DNA from: a virus
Virus record (IMG/VR): IMGVR_UViG_3300025781_000084
Span: 1 to 22,860 of that record
Length of the DNA: 22,860 nucleotides
Direction: 5' to 3' (one strand)
The stretch's first letter is position 1. Every line of letters begins with the position of its first letter. A model generated the notes under the pieces. That model was given only the letters and a program-made list of their open reading frames with translations, made no database searches and was not told the DNA's origin. The translations under genes were made by a program, and so were the position numbers. Shown in pieces: positions 1 through 6,542 of this stretch.

Positions 1-1587
1 GTTGACCTCCTTGTTAAGGCAGCTCGTTTTGTAAAAATTGAAAATAATGTTTCAGAATTAGAAAAAATATTCAATTCTATTAAAAAATTGTTTTATTCTA
101 ATTCTAAAATAACTAAAGATATAGAAAAATTAGAATTACAATTAGAGAATATTCCGCCTTCAGCTAAGGCTAAAGGTGGATGTTCAAAGTGTGTCGAAAA
201 ACAAAATGATCCTATAACAGAATTTTTTAAAAAATTAGAAGGACTTAAAAAAGTTATTGCTCAATTTGTTATTATGTTACTTCCTATGATATTAGCAGTA
301 TCAAAAAAAATGATAGATTGGTTTTGTAAATTAATATCAGATGCTATAACCCCTATAGTTAATATAGTTAATGCTATTATAAAAACATATGCGGATTTTT
401 ATTCTATGTTAATTAGTGGACCTTCTAATGTTATTGCAAATATGCTTGATTGGATAGGAGATAAAGCTGCTCATATTCCAATTTTAGGTAAAAAATTAGC
501 CAAAGGATTTCATGCAACGGCTAAATCTATTAGAGCTGGTGCTAAAGCTGCAATTGTTGTTATACAATCTGGGGCAAAAGAACTTGAATCTGAAGTTTCT
601 TCAGTTGGATCTTCAATAAAATCTACAATAACACCACCACCAGCTGAATCTGGTGGTGCATCTAAAACAGCTGGTGGAGTAAGTGAAAGTTCAGGTGCTG
701 GTATTTCTTCATCATCAGGAAGTGGATCTAGTAGTAAACAAGCAACTGGAGCACAAGAAGCTACAGGCAAATCAAGTGCTGGTGTTTCTTCAGGAGCTGG
801 TGCTGATATTTCTCCAAGTGCTGGAAAACCTGGAATATCTACAGATAAAACATCAGGACAAGGAGCCCCTTCAGCTTCATATACAGCACCAGCCGGTGTA
901 GGTAAAAAACCAGCTAATGTAACTCTTGGACCTCTTGCTGATATATCAAAAGTTGAACCTGCTTTACTTTCTAATTTTTATGCTGCTGCAGAAGAATATG
1001 GAAAACCATTAAAAATTGAAATGGGATATCGTGGAGATGAATATCAAGCTCAACTTTGGGTTCGTGCAAATATATTAAATGAACCAGGTATTCATAGTCC
1101 AGCTAAACCAAGAAATAATATTACCATTACATATAAAGGACAATCTTATCAAGTTTCAGGTTCTGGAAAAGGAAGTGCTCACTCATTAGGTCAAGCATTA
1201 GATGTGACGCCAACAGCACCAGAAGGACAAGATGCTCCATTAGATGCATTTCTTAAAAAGCATGGATTATGGAGACCATTTATTAGAGGCATGGGTAGAA
1301 CAAAGGCGGATCCTCCTCATGTTCAATTAGCCGGAAAATTTGGTGCCGACCAAGAAGAAGGCGCTAAATTTATGAAAAAACTAAATGGATCAAGTCCTCA
1401 AACTGATACTAGTAAAAGTTCAATGCCAGCAGCAGTGTCCTCTTCATCTAGTTCAAGCCAAGCCAAAGCTAAAGGTATTGGTCAAAGCTTTGATGGAAAA
1501 AATCAAAGAGCAACTGGACCAAGTATGGATCAACATTTTGGAACAAATGAACCAAAATATGGAAACTCTAGAAATTTAGGTACTTAA
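1..1587 (+). CDS. 5'-truncated late protein with C-terminal M15-type peptidase domain
   Basis: The reading frame is open from base 1, so the gene starts outside the window; the TTG at 88 is only an internal codon. The visible N-terminal part is helical with one hydrophobic stretch (around bases 250-320, VIAQFVIMLLPMILAV). A long Ser/Gly/Ala-rich linker covers about 590-900. The C-terminal domain has the zinc peptidase signature of the M15/VanY-like fold: a SAHSLGQALD block (SxHxxGxAxD) near 1175-1203 and a DPPHVQL block near 1309-1329. Such domains cut peptidoglycan peptides (D,D- or L,D-bonds). A second Ser-rich tail follows. The membrane-like region plus a peptidase fits a virion-associated or lysis-related murein hydrolase, but the missing start prevents a firm assignment. 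The stop is one base before the next start. Confidence 0.75.
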   Translation, partial: VDLLVKAARFVKIENNVSELEKIFNSIKKLFYSNSKITKDIEKLELQLENIPPSAKAKGGCSKCVEKQNDPITEFFKKLEGLKKVIAQFVIMLLPMILAVSKKMIDWFCKLISDAITPIVNIVNAIIKTYADFYSMLISGPSNVIANMLDWIGDKAAHIPILGKKLAKGFHATAKSIRAGAKAAIVVIQSGAKELESEVSSVGSSIKSTITPPPAESGGASKTAGGVSESSGAGISSSSGSGSSSKQATGAQEATGKSSAGVSSGAGADISPSAGKPGISTDKTSGQGAPSASYTAPAGVGKKPANVTLGPLADISKVEPALLSNFYAAAEEYGKPLKIEMGYRGDEYQAQLWVRANILNEPGIHSPAKPRNNITITYKGQSYQVSGSGKGSAHSLGQALDVTPTAPEGQDAPLDAFLKKHGLWRPFIRGMGRTKADPPHVQLAGKFGADQEEGAKFMKKLNGSSPQTDTSKSSMPAAVSSSSSSSQAKAKGIGQSFDGKNQRATGPSMDQHFGTNEPKYGNSRNLGT

Positions 1588-1588
1588 A

Positions 1589-1840
1589 ATGAATATAGAA
1601 TTTATTGATAAAGTATTTAGAGATGTAGATGGTGAGCCTTCATCAAAAAGAATTATCGTATTCATATGTGTTATAGTATTATCAATTATGGCTTTAATAG
1701 AACAAATATTTGGATGTAAAATTGATATTAAAATCTTTGATATTTTTAAACATATTATAATAATTGGTCTTGGAATAATTGGTTCAGAAAAATTTACAAA
1801 CCGTCCAGTAAAAAAAGAGGGGGAAGCTTCCCCCTCTTAA
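1589..1840 (+). CDS. Small two-helix membrane protein, holin-like
   Basis: 83 residues with two hydrophobic helices (about residues 22-41 and 52-66), a polar N-terminus (FRDVDGEPSSKR) and a charged C-terminus. Size and topology resemble class II holins, and the neighbour encodes a peptidoglycan peptidase, which suggests a lysis cassette; this is inference because no holin signature can be seen by eye. ATG follows the upstream stop with a TTAGG ribosome site 8 bases before it. The final codons (KEGEASPS) are encoded by a perfect 24-base palindrome that is the transcription terminator of the convergent gp32 gene. Confidence 0.6.
   Translation: MNIEFIDKVFRDVDGEPSSKRIIVFICVIVLSIMALIEQIFGCKIDIKIFDIFKHIIIIGLGIIGSEKFTNRPVKKEGEASPS
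1811..1838 (-). terminator. Rho-independent terminator of the gp32 operon, inside the holin-like CDS
   Basis: A perfect palindrome at 1815-1838 (AAGAGGGGGAAG and its complement) is followed, reading the minus strand, by six T residues (1816-1811). The hairpin lies 25 bases past the gp32 stop. On the plus strand the following bases are not T-rich, so it acts mainly on minus-strand transcripts. Confidence 0.85.
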
Positions 1841-1862
1841 GTAATCAATTTATAATATTAAA

Positions 1863-2789
1863 TTATTCAGATGCTAGCTTTCGAAAATAAGCCATGTCAT
1901 CATCATCTTCTTCAGCGTTCCACGGAACATCATCTTCTTCTACTACTGGAGACTTCGTAGGAGCCGCTCGAGGAGCACGAGCTTCTGCTCGTGGCATCTC
2001 ATCTGCATCATCTACATGAGAAGTCTTATTACCACCAGCAAGACCAAGTACTGTATTAAGCTTCTTCTTTAGAGTATCATAATCCTTATAATTAGAAGGA
2101 TTTAGAAATTCTTGTAGAGAATATTCTGATTGCCAAATCTTTTCTAGCTTTTCATCATCATTCATAAGAGGACTACGAGAATCGAATTCTGACTTATCAT
2201 AATTTCGATAACCTTCGACATTACGAATCTTGATTTTAAAGTTTGCACCTTCCCACATATCAAAAGGATTTAGAGGCTTTTCATCATCAAATTGAGGATT
2301 CATAGCTTCATTTAGCTTATCAAAGATCTTCTTGCCGTATTTAAAGAGCTTTACCTTACCTTCATTTTGAGGATTAGCAGGATCTTTAACTACATAGATG
2401 TTTGAGATATAAGATAACTTACGCTTCTGATCTCGAGCTTGCTTACGAGCAGGTGAATTATCATCTGTTGTAGAATTCCAGAGTTGGCTATTATATTCAG
2501 AAACAGGATCATTTTGGCCAATGGTTGTTAAAGAATTTTCAATATACCAAAGACCAGAAGGTCCCTTAAATCCATGATTCCAGACTCGTACGAATGGAAC
2601 ATCTTCATTACCTGGAGCTGGAAGGAATCGAATTACAGCGTAACCATTTCCGGTCTTATCTACATCAGGATACCACATACGATCATCTGAAGATGATGTT
2701 GTTTCATTTGTGGTGACCTTCTTAATTTGATCAGCTAGCTTATTTAGTTCATTATTACGATTGCGCTTTAGTGTTGCAAAATCTACCAT
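1863..2789 (-). CDS. 32: Single-stranded DNA-binding protein (T4 gp32 type)
   Basis: 308 residues; T4 gp32 has 301. It coats single-stranded DNA during replication and recombination. The N-terminal basic segment (MVDFATLKRNRNNELNKL) matches the cooperative-binding domain. The core holds the gp32 blocks GYAVIRFLPAP, ISNIYVVKDPANPQNEGKV, FKYGKKIFDKLN and WEGANFKIKIRNVEGYRNYD. The tail is acidic (EEDDDD), as needed for partner binding. The start at 2789 is chosen because the protein begins like gp32 and GGAG lies about 8 bases upstream; an open frame continues to 2897 but adds nothing gp32-like. The protein has no cysteine, so the zinc site of T4 gp32 (His plus three Cys) is absent; the corresponding loop reads GQNDPVSEYNS. 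gp59 lies just upstream. Confidence 0.95.
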   Translation of the reverse strand: MVDFATLKRNRNNELNKLADQIKKVTTNETTSSSDDRMWYPDVDKTGNGYAVIRFLPAPGNEDVPFVRVWNHGFKGPSGLWYIENSLTTIGQNDPVSEYNSQLWNSTTDDNSPARKQARDQKRKLSYISNIYVVKDPANPQNEGKVKLFKYGKKIFDKLNEAMNPQFDDEKPLNPFDMWEGANFKIKIRNVEGYRNYDKSEFDSRSPLMNDDEKLEKIWQSEYSLQEFLNPSNYKDYDTLKKKLNTVLGLAGGNKTSHVDDADEMPRAEARAPRAAPTKSPVVEEDDVPWNAEEDDDDMAYFRKLASE

Positions 2790-2807
2790 GTGTATTCTCC
2801 GTGTGTT

Positions 2808-2826
2808 TGTCCTGTATGAGCGGACA
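2808..2826 (-). promoter_or_regulatory. Hairpin in the gp32 leader, possible autoregulatory site
   Basis: The minus-strand leader can form a 5-bp hairpin (TGTCC/GGACA, 9-base loop) at the predicted 5' end of the late transcript. It is followed by an A/C-rich stretch that runs through the GGAG ribosome site. T4 gp32 represses its own mRNA by binding a 5' pseudoknot and then the unstructured leader. A similar role here is inference. Confidence 0.3.
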
Positions 2827-2829
2827 TGA

Positions 2830-2837
2830 TATTTATA
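2830..2837 (-). promoter_or_regulatory. T4-type late promoter for gp32
   Basis: An exact TATAAATA box on the minus strand overlaps the gp59 stop codon and lies 41 bases before the gp32 start. T4 gene 32 also has a late promoter. Confidence 0.7.
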
Positions 2838-3429
2838 CATTCTCATATGAAGCTTCAAAATGTTTATAAGCAATCTTACGCATTTTAGAAACATCATATT
2901 CTAGAAATGAACGATATTTTTTAAAAATCATAAAGATTTCTTTCCACAATGGATCATTCATTAATTTATTATTCCATAGATTAAAGAAATCAAGTAGATC
3001 ATCAAGAATTATAATGGTTTCTATTGATATCTTTTTTCTTAGAAATAATTTCAGCAAATGTGGATGCTGATTATCTTTTATACTAATATTTTCTGCAATA
3101 TTTGTCAACAGATTATTCAAATCTTCTTCAAAATAATAGCTAAGAGATTGTCTTCGTTTATTCCAATCAGTATATACTTTTTCGGTACTAGAATTATTAA
3201 CCAAATCTCCTATCCAAATATTTGGGCCATTCTCTATAAAATTTGCTATAAGAAAATCTTTTGGATTCTTATGTTTAGCTAATTTTGCAAAAAAGAATTT
3301 ATCTTTACGAGATTCAAAAGATTCAACAGTAAGTTTCATCTTACCTTGATATTTTATAAAATCATATGATTCACGAATAAAATGGGTTTTAAGAGCAGAA
3401 TATAAGACATATGCCTCATATGGTGTCAC
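2833..3429 (-). CDS. 59: Replicative helicase loader (T4 gp59 type)
   Basis: 198 residues; T4 gp59 has 217. It loads the gp41 helicase onto gp32-coated forked DNA. The N-terminus MTPYEAYVLYSALKTHF and the blocks RKDKFFFAKLAKHKNPKDF and IANFIENGPNIWIGDL are typical of gp59. It starts with GTG that overlaps the gp33 stop by 4 bases (GTGA), so the two are translationally coupled. Its stop codon lies inside the late promoter of gp32, with which it interacts in T4. Confidence 0.85.
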   Translation of the reverse strand: MTPYEAYVLYSALKTHFIRESYDFIKYQGKMKLTVESFESRKDKFFFAKLAKHKNPKDFLIANFIENGPNIWIGDLVNNSSTEKVYTDWNKRRQSLSYYFEEDLNNLLTNIAENISIKDNQHPHLLKLFLRKKISIETIIILDDLLDFFNLWNNKLMNDPLWKEIFMIFKKYRSFLEYDVSKMRKIAYKHFEASYENV

Positions 3430-3659
3430 ACCGGCAACCTCGCAACCTTTGGAAGAAAATTAAGAACTTCGGCTTCTGATTGAATCTTTGATTTTAGATC
3501 AGCGTTCATCTTAATAAGAGAAGCTGCAGTTTCTAATTCTAAATTATTCATTTCACAATAGATTATAATTGCATCGATATATTCAATATCATGCTTCCAA
3601 ATAAGATCTTCAATATCTGCAGCAAATTCTTTTGGTGACTTAATCTTTAATTCTTGCAT
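3426..3659 (-). CDS. 33: Late transcription co-activator (T4 gp33 type)
   Basis: 77 residues from the ATG at 3659, which has GAGGT 5 bases upstream; an ATG 15 bases earlier has no ribosome site. gp33 links the sliding clamp and RNA polymerase at late promoters, which fits the TATAAATA boxes in this window. The small helical protein (FAADIEDLIWKHDIEYIDAI, then YCEMNNLELETAASLI, ending NFLPKVARLPV) resembles gp33 homologues of marine T4-like phages. T4 gp33 is longer (112). Order gp33-gp59-gp32 supports the call. Confidence 0.75.
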   Translation of the reverse strand: MQELKIKSPKEFAADIEDLIWKHDIEYIDAIIIYCEMNNLELETAASLIKMNADLKSKIQSEAEVLNFLPKVARLPV

Positions 3660-3660
3660 A

Positions 3661-4503
3661 TCATACCTCATCATTTAAAAATCTCATAATAGAATTTTCT
3701 GGAATTGATATCATTTTATTTTTTTTAGTAGATCTGGTTCTTTTTTCAGAAATAACTGATTGTGTCTTAACTCCGGCAGTACCAGCAAGCAATAAGATAA
3801 TTGCTAATGGATCAAATACAATCACAATAGAAAATATAACAAATCTTACTGCTTCATCAAAATGCTGAGGAGCATCTTTACCATAAATGACTTCAGCAAT
3901 ATACTTTAAAGGTCCAACTTCAGAAGTTTCTGTTGCCTGTTTTGTCTTTAATGGTAAAAGCTTAGCATTAATATTTTCAAGATTAGTAGAAGCAGACTGA
4001 ATTTCTAAATTTAAATTTTCTCGTTCTACTTTTTGATGAGATCTAATAGATACTGAATTCTTTACATCTAAAGAATTTACTTGTTTATCTAAAGTATCAA
4101 GTGCCGTTTGAGCATTTTTTAGCTTACGTTCTTCAAGTTGAAGTTGATATTCTAATGGTTGAATTTGTAATTCTGATCGATTTACATTATCTGCGGTTGC
4201 TAGATGCGCTCTAGACAAATAACCAAAAGTACCCATTGAAGTCAATAAAATAAGAATTCCCGTGGCTACTACAAGATATGTTCTAATAATCTTGGAGCAA
4301 GTATTCCAATTATATTGAAGCCATGCGGCAGAAACTACTTTACTAAATTCTAATGCAGAAGCCATAACAATAGCTGCAGTACTAGCACCAGAAAATAGTA
4401 TAGACATACCTGCTACAGAAAAGTATGCTGATACACAAGATAAAAATAATGCAGAAATTATAGCAAAATGACTGCTAGTAAATGATGTTTTTAATCCTGG
4501 CAT
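3661..4503 (-). CDS. Multi-pass membrane protein with central coiled coil
   Basis: 280 residues. About four hydrophobic segments in two groups: residues 10-55, 73-95 and near 217-245 (FVIFSIVIVFDPLAIILLLAG). Between them lies a long charged helical region (about 105-195, rich in Glu, Lys, Leu and Gln) that should form a coiled coil. The C-terminal tail is basic. I cannot assign a function. Similar proteins lie near gp33/gp59 in marine T4-like phages, as far as I recall. The gp33 start follows two bases after its stop. Confidence 0.7.
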   Translation of the reverse strand: MPGLKTSFTSSHFAIISALFLSCVSAYFSVAGMSILFSGASTAAIVMASALEFSKVVSAAWLQYNWNTCSKIIRTYLVVATGILILLTSMGTFGYLSRAHLATADNVNRSELQIQPLEYQLQLEERKLKNAQTALDTLDKQVNSLDVKNSVSIRSHQKVERENLNLEIQSASTNLENINAKLLPLKTKQATETSEVGPLKYIAEVIYGKDAPQHFDEAVRFVIFSIVIVFDPLAIILLLAGTAGVKTQSVISEKRTRSTKKNKMISIPENSIMRFLNDEV

Positions 4504-4505
4504 GA

Positions 4506-4685
4506 TTAAGATTTATTCTTATTGCAGCAAAATAAATTACATTCAGAATACATTTTAACTTTATTACAAATTTTACAAAGTTCGGTATCTACTACTTTAG
4601 CATAATTATCTTTATAGCGCTTAATGCCATATCCATCATAAATCCAATCTCTATGAACAGGATCTGCATAAAATTTATCAGTCAT
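4506..4685 (-). CDS. Small cysteine-rich protein, unknown
   Basis: 59 residues. Cysteines at 37, 40, 49, 53 and 54 (CKIC, then CNLFCC) could bind zinc. The ATG at 4685 overlaps the stop of the gene before it by 8 bases (ATGACTGA), the same arrangement as at several other gene junctions here, which is the main reason to accept it. No family recognised. Confidence 0.6.
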   Translation of the reverse strand: MTDKFYADPVHRDWIYDGYGIKRYKDNYAKVVDTELCKICNKVKMYSECNLFCCNKNKS

Positions 4686-4917
4686 AATTAGGCAATTCCT
4701 CTAATTCGAATCCAAGTTTGTCTATAATTTCATGTAAAACATCACGTTCATTATAACTTACGCCATTATAGCAGTGCGCAATAGGTTCTTGTAAGATAAT
4801 AATAGGAGGTTTGTCTTCATAATAAATGGTAGTTTTTGCTCCATAAGAACTAGAAGGTCCACATTGTTCACATTCGTATAAATCTTCTAACCATTCGATG
4901 GTAATTTTATTAGGCAT
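4678..4917 (-). CDS. Small unknown protein
   Basis: 79 residues, acidic. A single CEQC pair near residue 15 and no membrane segment. The start overlaps the upstream stop by 8 bases (ATGCCTAA) and the stop overlaps the next start by 8 bases, so it belongs to a tightly coupled operon with the genes on both sides. No function assigned. Confidence 0.65.
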   Translation of the reverse strand: MPNKITIEWLEDLYECEQCGPSSSYGAKTTIYYEDKPPIIILQEPIAHCYNGVSYNERDVLHEIIDKLGFELEELPNYD

Positions 4918-5347
4918 CTGCTAATTCCATACATACAAATTCACCATTCTCTACAGTGACTTGAATACGCTTTCCAGCTGAACATCGCAAATAATCACGA
5001 CCGCCATCTACCATAATACTGCCTTTTGTGCGATAATCGTGTCGATATCTAGATACCAATACTTCTCCATCATGACACAAAAGTCCAATTACAGGTTTTT
5101 CAAAACAAGATTCTGCATTTGTAATCATTACACTTTTATCATCTCTAAACATTCCAAAAAAATTGGAATGCCCTTTAGATCGATCAGGATTTTTAACATA
5201 AAATACATCTACAGGAATATCATTCCATCCACCGGAAAGACGCTTGGTGCACCAATATCCAAGATACTTACCATTATATTTATCTTCAATAATTTTAATT
5301 TGAGATTCATTAAAATGAAATCCATTTTTAGGAATACTAATGTACAT
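4910..5347 (-). CDS. Unknown soluble protein, first gene of its operon
   Basis: 145 residues with mixed alpha/beta composition and several Cys (CTKRL, ESCFEK, LLCHDG, LRCSAG). It starts at 5347, 8 bases after AGGA, and lies downstream of the early promoter at 5363-5391. No family recognised. The operon runs from here towards gp32. Confidence 0.65.
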   Translation of the reverse strand: MYISIPKNGFHFNESQIKIIEDKYNGKYLGYWCTKRLSGGWNDIPVDVFYVKNPDRSKGHSNFFGMFRDDKSVMITNAESCFEKPVIGLLCHDGEVLVSRYRHDYRTKGSIMVDGGRDYLRCSAGKRIQVTVENGEFVCMELADA

Positions 5348-5362
5348 AATATTTTCCTGTTT

Positions 5363-5391
5363 ATAATATATTCATTGTGTGATTGTGTAAA
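5363..5391 (-). promoter_or_regulatory. Early sigma70-like promoter
   Basis: On the minus strand TTTACA (5391-5386), a 17-base spacer and TATTAT (5368-5363), 16 bases before the start codon at 5347. It directly follows the displaced tmRNA module. Confidence 0.6.
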
Positions 5392-5394
5392 TGA

Positions 5395-5469
5395 AAGTTG
5401 ATTCTGTTTCCACGCTCAACTTCCAAAGCGCAGTAGAGATTAAGCTGCTAGAGCCATCTCTACATAATT
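5395..5469 (-). ncRNA. Displaced tmRNA 3' module (tag end, P5, pseudoknot)
   Basis: The minus strand encodes a tmRNA-like tag ending NYVEMALAA followed by TAA. The stop lies in the loop of a perfect 8-bp hairpin (GTAGAGAT 5463-5456 with ATCTCTAC 5440-5433), as in tmRNA helix P5. An H-type pseudoknot follows: stem 1 CGCT (5430-5427) with AGCG (5416-5413), stem 2 AAGTTG (5422-5417) with CAACTT (5400-5395). No resume codon, PK1 or tRNA-like part lies upstream. It matches in architecture the module at 6069-6151 and is best read as the original tmRNA 3' end, separated from the rest by the endonuclease gene. Confidence 0.65.
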
Positions 5470-5474
5470 GTATA

Positions 5475-5482
5475 TATAAATA
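5475..5482 (+). promoter_or_regulatory. T4-type late promoter for the homing endonuclease
   Basis: Exact TATAAATA on the plus strand, 62 bases before the endonuclease ATG. It lies a few bases outside the displaced tmRNA module. Late control of homing endonucleases is known from T4 (I-TevI). Confidence 0.65.
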
Positions 5483-5543
5483 TAATGTAGATCGCGGCAA
5501 CGTCCCTGAAGCCCACCTACTCTAGAAACCAGGAGAATCCAGC

Positions 5544-6122
5544 ATGTCTATTTATACAGGTTACGTATATCTTTGGTATGACACCAAAGCTAAATTCTTT
5601 TATCTTGGCGGCCACAAAGGAAAAGTTGAAGACTCTTATATATGCTCTAATATAATGATGTTAAGAGCATATAAAAAACGGCCAAAAACTTGTAAATTTC
5701 GTGTTCTAGAGTATGTTTATGGTGACAATAAAGATTTACGTGAAGCAGAACAACGTTGGTTGAATCTTATCAAAGATGAGGAGCTTTACTGGACACAAAA
5801 CATTTACAATAACACAGCTAAATATTATAATAAAAAGAAATTTTCTGCTGGAGGTAATGGTTCAGCTAACAAAGGTAAAATCAGATCTGATGAAACCTTA
5901 CGTAAGATGAGCGAAGTACAAAAAAATAAAATTCCATGGAATAAAGGTAAAAAAGGTTTACAAAAATCAAAAATGAAAGGAAAAAATGGAACGTTTATTT
6001 ACTCTGAAGATCTCAAAAAAAGAATGTCTGAAAAGAAAAAGGAATATTGGAAAAATAAAAAAATAAGTGATGCTGTTTATTTGACAGAGCACAGCATCAA
6101 AGCTCCGAATGATTTAGATTAG
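5544..6122 (+). CDS. GIY-YIG homing endonuclease with NUMOD3-like repeats, inserted in the tmRNA locus
   Basis: 192 residues. The N-terminal GIY-YIG-like nuclease domain has TGYVYLWYD (5-13) and FFYLGGHKG (18-26); the second motif reads YLGG. The candidate catalytic Glu is in REAEQRWL. Residues about 100-170 hold basic NUMOD3-like DNA-binding repeats (NKGKIRSDETLRKMSE, PWNKGKKG, KMKGKNGTF). AGGAG precedes the ATG by 8 bases. It is the only plus-strand gene between 1841 and the window end. Its last 20 codons (after KKISDAV) are antisense to the P5 hairpin, pseudoknot and terminator of the tmRNA, and its stop overlaps the tmRNA tag stop. On its other side lies a second tmRNA 3' module. This suggests the endonuclease entered the tmRNA gene and carried a replacement 3' end. 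Confidence 0.85.
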   Translation: MSIYTGYVYLWYDTKAKFFYLGGHKGKVEDSYICSNIMMLRAYKKRPKTCKFRVLEYVYGDNKDLREAEQRWLNLIKDEELYWTQNIYNNTAKYYNKKKFSAGGNGSANKGKIRSDETLRKMSEVQKNKIPWNKGKKGLQKSKMKGKNGTFIYSEDLKKRMSEKKKEYWKNKKISDAVYLTEHSIKAPNDLD

Positions 6123-6403
6123 GCAGCCATTTTCATAGCTACAAAATCATTATCATTGCTAGCAATAAAGTTAGCATTTACAGTTTTGGACTAATTGGCG
6201 GCCGTTCCTTGCCGTGTCCTACTCTCGCCTCTTCCTATCCGTCGAAATCTAGGTCAGGCCCATAAGAAGATACATGCTTGCCCAAGGTTGCGACCCTTTA
6301 CGGACTTACTGCAGCATAACCAGTGCTGACTGCATGTATCTACTGGTGGACCTGCGGGGAATTGCACCCCGGTCCGAATAGATATTGGTCTGGATCAACA
6401 GAC
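6048..6403 (-). ncRNA. ssrA: Phage-encoded circularly permuted (two-piece) tmRNA
   Basis: tmRNA rescues stalled ribosomes and tags the nascent protein. Reading the minus strand: a 5' hairpin GTCTG/CAGAC (6403-6388); then the acceptor piece with a T-arm CGGGG-TGCAATT-CCCCG (6371-6355) ending CAGGTCCACCA at 6344. An 82-base intervening segment (6343-6262) is closed by a perfect 10-bp stem (6341-6332 with 6277-6268). The coding piece begins GGGCCTG at 6261, which pairs with CAGGTCC to form the 7-bp acceptor stem, followed by the conserved ATTTCGACGG. Helix P2 joins CGGATAG (6241-6235) to CTATTCG (6381-6375). PK1: GGCG/CGCC (6229-6226, 6200-6197) and GGAC/GTCC (6219-6216, 6191-6188). Twelve bases later is the resume codon GCT (6175). 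The tag is ANFIASNDNDFVAMKMAA, stop at 6119. P5 AATGATTT/AAATCATT (6151-6144, 6115-6108) and a second pseudoknot (6106-6069) follow. The 3-piece order is that of alphaproteobacterial permuted tmRNA. The T-loop has G where U55 is usual. Confidence 0.9.
6049..6098 (-). terminator. Terminator / terminal pseudoknot of the tmRNA precursor
   Basis: GATGCTGT (6098-6091) pairs with ACAGCATC (6076-6069), followed on the minus strand by a T-rich tract (6068-6049, seven T in a row). The stem is also stem 2 of the tmRNA pseudoknot. It lies within the endonuclease coding sequence. Confidence 0.6.
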
Positions 6404-6408
6404 AAACT

Positions 6409-6416
6409 TATTTATA
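6409..6416 (-). promoter_or_regulatory. T4-type late promoter of the tmRNA
   Basis: Exact TATAAATA on the minus strand. A start about 6 bases downstream would fall at 6403, exactly at the 5' hairpin of the acceptor piece. Confidence 0.75.
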
Positions 6417-6542
6417 TTAATCTCTTTCAAAATGATGAGTAGTGCTTTGATCAACTATATTAGAATATACTCGTTTATTATTTTCAGATGTTTCTTTATA
6501 TCTCCAGCCTTTATCAGCCATTGATTTTCTAAAATGTTTATT

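Noticed and set aside
510-901. Reading frames on either strand inside the Ser/Gly/Ala linker
   Set aside because: They result from the biased codons of the low-complexity linker and have no ribosome sites or family features.
2790-2897. 36-residue N-terminal extension of gp32
   Set aside because: It overlaps gp59 and has no gp32 similarity; the ATG at 2789 has a good ribosome site and the protein then starts like gp32.
5400-5543. A second complete tmRNA
   Set aside because: Only the tag end, P5 and one pseudoknot are present; no tRNA-like ends, no conserved TTCGACG and no PK1 with a resume codon upstream.
5470-6170. Group I intron in the tmRNA as an explanation of the split
   Set aside because: On the tmRNA strand the insert is almost entirely antisense endonuclease sequence, with only about 75 bases left for an intron core. 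A terminator after the first 3' module also argues against a spliced readthrough transcript.
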